5,838 nt of DNA from an uncultured Erysipelotrichaceae bacterium (lineage in GTDB: Bacteria > Bacillota_I > Bacilli_A > Erysipelotrichales > Erysipelotrichaceae): contig CALFEZ010000149.1 of assembly GCA_937957895.1 (NCBI GenBank), positions 1-5,838 on the forward strand, given 5' to 3'. Under the pieces are notes generated by a model. That model was not told the origin of the DNA. It searched no databases and worked only from the letters and a program-made list of their open reading frames with translations. Shown here in pieces: positions 1 through 4,763 of the stretch. The stretch's first letter is position 1. The number at the start of each line of letters is the position of its first letter. The position numbers and the translations under genes were made by a program.

Positions 1-192
1 TCTCACATAGTACCTCACTTAAACCAAGCCAATTATAGCATGCTTCCTTGACGATATAACACCCCCTTAAGACAAGTATATGTATTATATAAGGATAGGA
101 AAATGAAGTATATTGTTGTCAGATGGCTTTGTTTTTGCAAAGAAAAATTTACGTGAAATACGATTTTTTAGCATAATAAGACTGTCTTTGAT
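1..192. other. AT-rich non-coding region upstream of the importer operon
   Basis: No gene is supported here. Both strands are broken by stops, and the only short reading frame with a plausible start (17 codons, 103-156) has no convincing ribosome binding site. The base composition is clearly more AT-rich than the coding DNA that follows. The stretch contains the first copy of an 11-base direct repeat (TGTTGTCAGAT, 114-124) and a possible weak promoter at 148-177. No end of an upstream gene, terminator or divergent promoter could be identified. Confidence 0.6.
148..177 (+). promoter_or_regulatory. possible secondary sigma-A promoter upstream of the importer operon
   Basis: TTTACG (148-153) and CATAAT (172-177) are separated by 18 bases. 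They match the -35 consensus at four of six positions and the -10 consensus at five of six. The pair lies about 45 bases upstream of the much better promoter at 193-221. In AT-rich DNA such pairs arise often by chance, so this is only a candidate second start for the same operon. Confidence 0.25.
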
Positions 193-221
193 TTGACAAT
201 CTGCCAATCTTAACTTATAAT
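193..221 (+). promoter_or_regulatory. consensus sigma-A promoter of the betaine importer operon
   Basis: TTGACA (193-198) and TATAAT (216-221) both match the housekeeping consensus exactly and are separated by 17 bases, the optimal spacing. Transcription should start near 227-230, giving a leader of about 50 bases before the ATG at 279. The predicted start lies inside the second copy of an 11-base repeat (225-235) and next to the leader stem-loop at 231-257. A perfect promoter would be strong by default, so any osmotic control would have to act through a repressor or the leader. Confidence 0.88.
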
Positions 222-230
222 TCATGTTGT

Positions 231-257
231 CAGATAAGAAGAACAGTTTTTTATCTG
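231..257 (+). promoter_or_regulatory. inverted repeat / 5' leader stem-loop of the importer mRNA
   Basis: CAGATAA (231-237) and TTATCTG (251-257) are perfect inverted copies. Pairing extends inward through A-U and G-U pairs to about 11 base pairs around a 5-base loop (242-246). An outer TTGT (227-230) can also pair with ACAA (260-263) if two bases bulge out. The structure begins at the predicted transcript 5' end and finishes about 10 bases before the GGAGG ribosome binding site (268-272). It could be a 5' stabilising hairpin, or as DNA a repressor operator. There is no T-tract suited to termination. Confidence 0.55.
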
Positions 258-278
258 TAACAAAATTGGAGGTATATC

Positions 279-1262
279 ATGAAGAAAATTTTAGCAGGCA
301 TGGCGATTGCCTTATTGGTGTTGGCTGGCTGTACTGGCGGTGGCGGAGCTACCGGTGGACACATCAAATTGGCCAATGCTCAGTGGGACAGCATCATCTT
401 CCACAATCACGTGGTCGGATTTATCGCCGAAACAGCCTATGATATGACATGGGAAGAAGTTCCCGGATCGACACCGATCACCTATGAAGGACTCAAAAGC
501 GGAGAGATCGACGTATACACCGAGATCTGGACCGACAACCTTCCTACGTATAAAGAGGATGTGGAAGCGGGATTGTTGCTTGAGTTGGGTGTTAACTTCG
601 GCGACAACAACCAAGGTATTTATGTTCCTACCTATGTGATCGAAGGAGATCCTGAGCGAGGCATCGAACCGATGGCACCTACACTGCGGACCGTAGCGGA
701 TCTGAAAAACTATCCGGATGTGTTTGCGGATGACGATGACCCAACAAAAGGACGTCTTTATGGAGCGATCCCAGGATGGGCTGTCGATGAGATCATGCAA
801 AAGAAATGGGAGTTCAATGGATTGGATGAAAACTTCGTCTACTTCAGTCCTGGATCGGACGCTGCTTTGGCAGCTGCACTGACCAACGCCTATGAGCGTG
901 GTGAAGCGATCGCCGGTTATTACTGGGAGCCTACATGGTTGATGGGTATGTACGATTTCACATTGTTGGAAGATTACCCGTTTGATCCGGATACCTATAT
1001 GGATGGTGAAACAGAGTTCCCATCGGTACCGGTCACTGTTGGAGTCCGCGTCGGATTTGACATTGACTTCCCTGAGTTTACGGAGTTTTTGAGAAATTAC
1101 GAAACTTCCAGTGAACTGACATCACTGGCACTTGCCTACATGCAAGATACCGGTGCAAGTTATGAGGAAACAGCGAAGTGGTTTATCAAAGAACACGCTG
1201 ATCTGATCAGTGCCATGTTACCGGCTGACAAGTGGGAACTGGTCGCTGCAGCTCTAGACTAG
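279..1262 (+). CDS. glycine betaine/quaternary amine ABC transporter substrate-binding lipoprotein
   Basis: This is the extracellular solute receptor of an OpuA/ProU-type importer. It would be anchored to the outer face of the membrane and deliver a compatible solute, probably glycine betaine or a relative, to the permease. The 327-residue product starts with a short lipoprotein signal (basic MKK, hydrophobic core) and the lipobox LAGC, with Cys18 as the predicted lipidation site, followed by a Gly/Thr-rich linker. The rest resembles the OpuAC-type binding family: AQWDS near residues 34-38, EIW at 82-84, GW at 166-167 and YYWEPTW at 214-220. Such tryptophans and tyrosines form the cation-pi cage for quaternary amines in this family. 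The ATG at 279 is fixed by GGAGG at 268-272. It is first in a three-gene operon, 16 bases before the permease. The exact substrate (betaine, choline, carnitine, proline betaine) cannot be read from the sequence. Confidence 0.93.
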   Translation: MKKILAGMAIALLVLAGCTGGGGATGGHIKLANAQWDSIIFHNHVVGFIAETAYDMTWEEVPGSTPITYEGLKSGEIDVYTEIWTDNLPTYKEDVEAGLLLELGVNFGDNNQGIYVPTYVIEGDPERGIEPMAPTLRTVADLKNYPDVFADDDDPTKGRLYGAIPGWAVDEIMQKKWEFNGLDENFVYFSPGSDAALAAALTNAYERGEAIAGYYWEPTWLMGMYDFTLLEDYPFDPDTYMDGETEFPSVPVTVGVRVGFDIDFPEFTEFLRNYETSSELTSLALAYMQDTGASYEETAKWFIKEHADLISAMLPADKWELVAAALD

Positions 1263-1278
1263 AAAACGGAGAACACTT

Positions 1279-2148
1279 ATGGAATGGATATATCAATTTC
1301 CATTTCAGTACAAAATTGACACAGAAGCAATAGACCGCGGATTTCGAAGTTTCGCGGTCTCTGCAGATGTGATACTCAGTTTTATACGGAATGGACTTAA
1401 CTCGCTGCTTAGCAGCATCAACAGTGTACTCACATTCTTCCCCTGGTGGGTGTATGTGATCGCTGTGTTTTTGATTGGCTACCAACAATCCAAACGTTTT
1501 AGAACCGGAACAGTCTATGCCGTAATGTTGTATCTGATCGGGATGGTCGGATTGTGGGATCTGATGATCATCACTTTGGGCATCATCCTGGCTTCGGTAC
1601 TTATATCGTTGTTGTTAGGATTTCCGATCGGGGTGTTGATCTCAACCAATGATCGTGCCAGCAACATCGTGCGCCCTGTCCTTGATACGATGCAGACGAT
1701 GCCGATCTTTGTATATTTGATCCCGGCTGTCTTGCTCTTTGGTTTGGGACGTGTTCCCGGAGTCATGGCAACCGTCATCTATGCGATCGTTCCGATCATT
1801 CGTTTGACCAACCTGGGTATCCGTCAGGTCAATGAAGAAGTCGTGGAAGCTGCCAAAGCATTTGGATCGACACCACTTCAATCGATGGTGAAAGTCCAGA
1901 TCCCTCAGGCCTTCCCTACCATCATGGCCGGTGTCAACCAGACACTGATGATGGCCATGGCCATGGTCGTCACCACATCGATGATCGGTGTGGCCGGACT
2001 TGGACTGGAAGTACTGATGAGTGTCAACCGGATCGAAGTAGGCCGTGGGCTTGTTTCAGGGACTGCAGTCGTCATCGTGGCGATCTTGCTTGACCGTTTA
2101 AGCCAAGGCTGGGTAAAACAAAAAGAAGTAGAGGAGGATGCCGCATGA
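1279..2148 (+). CDS. glycine betaine-type ABC transporter permease (OpuAB/ProW-like)
   Basis: This is the membrane subunit that forms the translocation path for the solute. The 289-residue protein has an N-terminal amphipathic part, hydrophobic segments near residues 55-68, 78-92, 94-121, 142-155, 160-175, 222-245 and 256-272, and a charged C-terminal end. The BPD_transp_1 signature is clear: EVVEAAKAFGSTPLQ and the following IPQAFPTI (about 187-215) form the EAA loop that docks on the ATPase. DTMQTMPIFVYLIPA (136-150) is typical of ProW/OpuAB permeases. The start is supported by GGAG at 1268-1271, seven bases before the ATG. The final ATGA overlaps the ATPase start, implying translational coupling. 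A 10-base-pair inverted repeat (1332-1360) lies early in the gene. No fused substrate-binding domain is present, so it depends on the lipoprotein encoded upstream. Confidence 0.95.
   Translation: MEWIYQFPFQYKIDTEAIDRGFRSFAVSADVILSFIRNGLNSLLSSINSVLTFFPWWVYVIAVFLIGYQQSKRFRTGTVYAVMLYLIGMVGLWDLMIITLGIILASVLISLLLGFPIGVLISTNDRASNIVRPVLDTMQTMPIFVYLIPAVLLFGLGRVPGVMATVIYAIVPIIRLTNLGIRQVNEEVVEAAKAFGSTPLQSMVKVQIPQAFPTIMAGVNQTLMMAMAMVVTTSMIGVAGLGLEVLMSVNRIEVGRGLVSGTAVVIVAILLDRLSQGWVKQKEVEEDAA
1332..1360 (+). repeat. inverted repeat (hairpin) early in the permease gene
   Basis: The arms AGACCGCGGA (1332-1341) and TTCGCGGTCT (1351-1360) form a 10-base-pair stem with one G-U pair and a 9-base loop that includes TTCGAA. 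The stem is GC-rich compared with the surroundings. It begins about 53 bases inside the permease gene and 70 bases after the lipoprotein stop. No U-run follows, so it is not a standard terminator. In the polycistronic mRNA it could stabilise the upstream lipoprotein message or slow expression of the downstream genes. Confidence 0.55.
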
Positions 2149-3335
2149 CACACATCAAAGACAATGTGATCGTCCGTACGGATGGCTTGGCCAAACTGTA
2201 TGGCAAAAACAAAAGCGAAGCGGTCGATCTTCTAAAAAAAGGTGCTTCCAAAGAAGAAGTACTGGAAAAGACCGGAGTCACGGTCGCCTTGTGGGACATC
2301 AATCTGGATGTCAAAGAAGGCGAACTGTTTGTCATCATCGGTCTGTCCGGATCAGGTAAATCCACTTTGGTCCGTTGTTTCAATCGCCTTAACAACCCTA
2401 CTCATGGTTCAGTGTATTTTAAAGATCAGCGTCTTAAAGACCTGACCAAAGAACAATTGATCCAATTTAGGCGCGAAAAGATCGCCATGGTCTTCCAACA
2501 CTTTGGATTGATGTCACATCGTTCGGTGTTGGGCAACGTGGAGTATGGTCTTGAGATCCGTGGGATCGACAAAGAGACACGACGCCAAAAGGCGATCGAC
2601 ATGCTCCATATGGTAGGACTCAAAGGTGTTGAAGAAATGCCATTGACCTCCCTTTCAGGTGGGATGAAACAGCGTGTCGGACTGGCAAGAGCACTTGCCA
2701 ACGATCCGGAAGTGCTGCTTATGGATGAACCTTTCTCAGCTCTTGATCCGCTGGTCAAGCGTGACATGCAGTTTGAGCTTTTGAAGATCCATCAAAAAAT
2801 GAAGCGTACCATCATTTTCATCACCCATGATATCAACGAGGCATTCAAACTTGGTGACCGCGTTGCGATCATGAGAGACGGAAAAGTGATCCAGATCGAC
2901 ACACCGGAAAACATGATGACCGAACCGGCAGACGATTATGTCCGCAACTTCATCGAAGGGGCAGATCGTTCGCAGGTCATGAGTGTCCGCAATGTCATGA
3001 TCACTCCTTCGACACTCGTATGGCTCAATGACGGACCCAAACGGGCGATCCAGGAGATGCGCACCAATAATGTCTCCAGCGGCTATGTCGTGGACGAGGA
3101 CATGAGTTTCCATGGTGTCATCACCTTGGAAGGTGCCTTGAAGCTTCAGGATAAAACAACGAAAGTTGCCGATCACATGATTACCGATGTTCAAACGATA
3201 TCGGCCGATGCGACGATCCACGATGTGATGCCTTTGGCTGCCGACACCCGATTTCCGATCCCGGTATTAGAGGATGGGAAACTGATCGGCATCGTGTCCA
3301 AAGCATCCGTCATATCGACATTATCAGAGAGCTGA
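2145..3335 (+). CDS. glycine betaine-type ABC transporter ATP-binding protein with tandem CBS domains (OpuAA/ProV-like)
   Basis: This cytoplasmic ATPase subunit powers the importer. The 396-residue product has the ProV-type N-terminal extension (about 1-50), then an ABC domain: Walker A GLSGSGKST (66-74), Q-loop Q118, signature LSGGMKQR (170-177), Walker B LLMDEP (191-196), D-loop SALD (198-201) and switch His228. All catalytic motifs are intact. Two CBS repeats follow, roughly 279-335 and 339-395. In the OpuA family these sense ionic strength and/or cyclic di-AMP; which applies here cannot be told. The protein ends directly after the second CBS repeat and lacks the acidic tail described for Lactococcus OpuA. 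The start is fixed by AGGAGG at 2132-2137 and by the ATGA overlap with the permease stop. The stop codon lies in the loop of the operon terminator. Confidence 0.95.
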   Translation: MTHIKDNVIVRTDGLAKLYGKNKSEAVDLLKKGASKEEVLEKTGVTVALWDINLDVKEGELFVIIGLSGSGKSTLVRCFNRLNNPTHGSVYFKDQRLKDLTKEQLIQFRREKIAMVFQHFGLMSHRSVLGNVEYGLEIRGIDKETRRQKAIDMLHMVGLKGVEEMPLTSLSGGMKQRVGLARALANDPEVLLMDEPFSALDPLVKRDMQFELLKIHQKMKRTIIFITHDINEAFKLGDRVAIMRDGKVIQIDTPENMMTEPADDYVRNFIEGADRSQVMSVRNVMITPSTLVWLNDGPKRAIQEMRTNNVSSGYVVDEDMSFHGVITLEGALKLQDKTTKVADHMITDVQTISADATIHDVMPLAADTRFPIPVLEDGKLIGIVSKASVISTLSES

Positions 3336-3347
3336 GGCTCTCTTTTT
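3326..3347 (+). terminator. Rho-independent terminator of the importer operon, overlapping the ATPase stop
   Basis: AGAGAGC (3326-3332) pairs perfectly with GCTCTCT (3337-3343) around a four-base TGAG loop, followed by TTTT (3344-3347). The stop codon TGA (3333-3335) sits in the loop and the left arm encodes the last residues of the ATPase. The -35 box of the next promoter begins only three bases after the T-run. Confidence 0.8.
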
Positions 3348-3349
3348 GG

Positions 3350-3378
3350 TTGACATGACGACCAATCAAACCTATGAT
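3350..3378 (+). promoter_or_regulatory. sigma-A promoter of the TM2-domain gene
   Basis: TTGACA (3350-3355) is a perfect -35 box. TATGAT (3373-3378), 17 bases further on, matches the -10 consensus at five of six positions. The predicted transcription start near 3384-3386 falls at or just before the GGAG ribosome binding site (3385-3388). The leader would therefore be only about 10-12 bases long. The TM2 gene thus has its own start right after the operon terminator. Confidence 0.75.
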
Positions 3379-3395
3379 GATATCGGAGTGTGAGT

Positions 3396-3620
3396 ATGCC
3401 AAAAAACAACGAATACAAACCCATCGTCAATGTTTATCAACACAACAAATGGATCGCCATCAGTCTGTGTTTGTTTTTGGGTGTGTTTGGAGCACACAAG
3501 TTTTATGAAGGAAAGATCGTGGTGGGGTTTGTGTATTGTCTGACACTGGGATTGCTGGGATTTGGTGTGATCATCGATTTGATCCAGTATCTGCAAAAGC
3601 CCACTTACTATCGACCATAA
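3396..3620 (+). CDS. TM2 domain-containing small membrane protein
   Basis: The 74-residue product has a polar N-terminus (about 1-17) and a TM2 domain (about 18-66). Two hydrophobic helices (roughly 19-33 and 41-58) flank a short turn with the family hallmark FGAHKFYEGK (31-40). The second helix is followed by the conserved acidic residue in IIDLIQYL (59-66). TM2 proteins are inner-membrane proteins of mostly unknown role in bacteria, so no function is proposed. The ATG at 3396 is preferred over a GTG at 3390 because GGAG at 3385-3388 stands seven bases before the ATG but only one base before the GTG. It is a single gene with its own promoter, and it faces prfB across a shared terminator. Position after the importer operon does not by itself imply a role in osmotic stress. 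Confidence 0.85.
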   Translation: MPKNNEYKPIVNVYQHNKWIAISLCLFLGVFGAHKFYEGKIVVGFVYCLTLGLLGFGVIIDLIQYLQKPTYYRP

Positions 3621-3622
3621 AC

Positions 3623-3659
3623 AAAAAACGCAAGGGAGCATCCCTTGCGTTTGTGTTTT
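3623..3659. terminator. bidirectional Rho-independent terminator between the TM2 gene and prfB
   Basis: AAACGCAAGGGA (3626-3637) pairs perfectly with TCCCTTGCGTTT (3641-3652) around a three-base loop. On the plus strand the stem is followed by a T-rich tail (TTTGTGTTTT, 3650-3659). On the minus strand the complement of the six A's at 3623-3628 gives an uninterrupted run of six U's. It lies between the TM2 stop (3618-3620) and the prfB stop (3660-3658), so one hairpin can end both converging transcripts. Confidence 0.9.
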
Positions 3660-4759
3660 ATTTGACGCTGGCCTTGAGGCTGGCATAGATAAACTGATCC
3701 AGATCACCATCCATGACTTTGCCGACGTTGCCTTCTTCGACCTGTGTTCGCAGATCCTTGACCAAGGTATACGGAGCAAACACATACGAACGAATCTGGC
3801 TGCCCCATTCGATGGCTTTTTGTTCACCTTTGATATCAGCCAGCTTTTCCTGTTGCTTTTCGATCTCCATCTGATAAAGCTTGCTTTTGAGCATGTTGAT
3901 GGCTCTGTCTTTGTTTTGCATCTGCGATCGTTCTGACTGACAAGTCACCACGATCCCGCTGGGTCTGTGGGTCAGGCGCACGGCTGAATCGGTCTTGTTG
4001 ACGTGTTGACCACCGGCTCCGCTGGCACGCATGGTTTCCACATCGACTTCGTTCATGTCCAGATCGATCGAAATATCATCGTCAAACTGGGGCATGACAT
4101 CCACCGAAGCAAACGAGGTATGCCTTCTTCCCGAAGCATCAAACGGCGATATCCGCACCAGACGGTGAACGCCTTTTTCGGTCTTGAGGTATCCATAAGC
4201 CAAATGACCTTCGACCAAAAAAGACACGGACTTGATGCCAGCTTCATCACCGTCAAGATAATGGAGCACACTGACTTTGTAGCCTTTTTTCTCCGCCCAA
4301 CGGGTATACATGCGATAGAGCATCTGTGCCCAGTCCTGGCTTTCAGTACCTCCAGCTCCGGGATGCAGTTCCACGATCGCATTGTTTTTGTCATAATCAT
4401 GACTGAGCAGCACCGACACTTCAAAGGCTTCAAACTCTTTGAGATTGTCTTTAAACTCCTCTTCGACCAACTGCTTCATGTCTTCATCATACGCTTCTTT
4501 GAGCAATTCCACCGTTTCCTGCAGATTGTCAAAAGCGGTCTTGAGTTGTTGGTATGATCCCACGATGTCTTTGAGTTGGTTGTTGGTGGCGATCAGCTGA
4601 TTGGCTTTTTTGTTATCGCTCCAAAAACCTTCCAGGGACATCTGATGTTCGATGTCCTCGATCTGTTTGCGTTTTTGATCTAAGTCAAAGAGAGTCTCCA
4701 AGCTGGTTGAGCTTTTTGACGATCGATTCGATATGTTGTCTTAATTCATACAATTCCAT
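3658..4759 (-). CDS. prfB: peptide chain release factor 2, made by programmed +1 frameshift
   Basis: RF2 recognises UAA and UGA on the ribosome and triggers peptide release. The gene starts at the ATG at 4759-4757, after the strong site AAAGGTGAT (4771-4763). It encodes 24 residues (MELYELRQ to GDSL) and then meets an in-frame TGA at 4687-4685. A +1 slip on CTT reads GAC at 4686-4684 and continues to TAA at 3660-3658, giving 366 residues, the normal RF2 length. Key motifs are intact: HPGAGGTESQDW (about 132-143), the stop-codon-reading tripeptide SPF (204-206, where RF1 has PxT), and the catalytic GGQ (249-251), whose glutamine is the usual site of methylation. It lies 4 bases after secA, the common Bacillota order, and is probably cotranscribed and coupled. 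A start at TTG 4701 would lose the N-terminus and has no ribosome binding site. Confidence 0.95.
4684..4690 (-). promoter_or_regulatory. prfB: programmed +1 frameshift site of prfB (CTT TGA C)
   Basis: Read on the minus strand, the zero frame runs GGA GAC TCT CTT TGA C, with TGA at 4687-4685. The heptamer CTTTGAC is identical to the classic RF2 slippery site: peptidyl-tRNA-Leu slips from CUU to UUU while UGA waits in the A site. When RF2 is scarce, termination is slow and the shift yields more RF2, closing an autoregulatory loop. The usual SD-like stimulator (AGGGGG three bases before CTT in E. coli) is replaced by GGAG (4699-4696), five bases before CTT. Codon 25 is the usual location for this stop. 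Confidence 0.95.
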
Positions 4760-4763
4760 GATA

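Noticed and set aside
32..60. Minus-strand TATAAT (37-32) as a divergent promoter
   Set aside because: No -35 box stands at a suitable distance, and the first minus-strand ATG downstream is followed at once by a stop codon.
127..142. CTTTG / CAAAG inverted repeat as a terminator of an upstream gene
   Set aside because: The stem has only five base pairs, has no proper T-tract behind it, and no upstream gene is visible.
103..156. 17-codon frame with ATG at 103 as a possible leader peptide
   Set aside because: The nearest purine-rich tracts are badly spaced, no promoter is placed to express it, and it lies upstream of the main promoter.
224..442. Open frame of 72 codons overlapping the start of the binding-protein gene
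   Set aside because: It lies out of frame with the lipoprotein gene, has no ribosome binding site, and its product resembles nothing; it is a shadow frame.
3390..3620. GTG at 3390 as start of the TM2 gene
   Set aside because: It stands one base after the GGAG site, too close for initiation; the ATG at 3396 has proper spacing.
4003..4557. 184-codon plus-strand frame opposite prfB
   Set aside because: It is fully antisense to the conserved RF2 coding region and shows no recognisable protein features.
3658..4701. prfB as a single uninterrupted frame from TTG 4701
   Set aside because: There is no ribosome binding site before this TTG, and the conserved RF2 N-terminus lies in the other frame ending at the CTTTGAC shift site.
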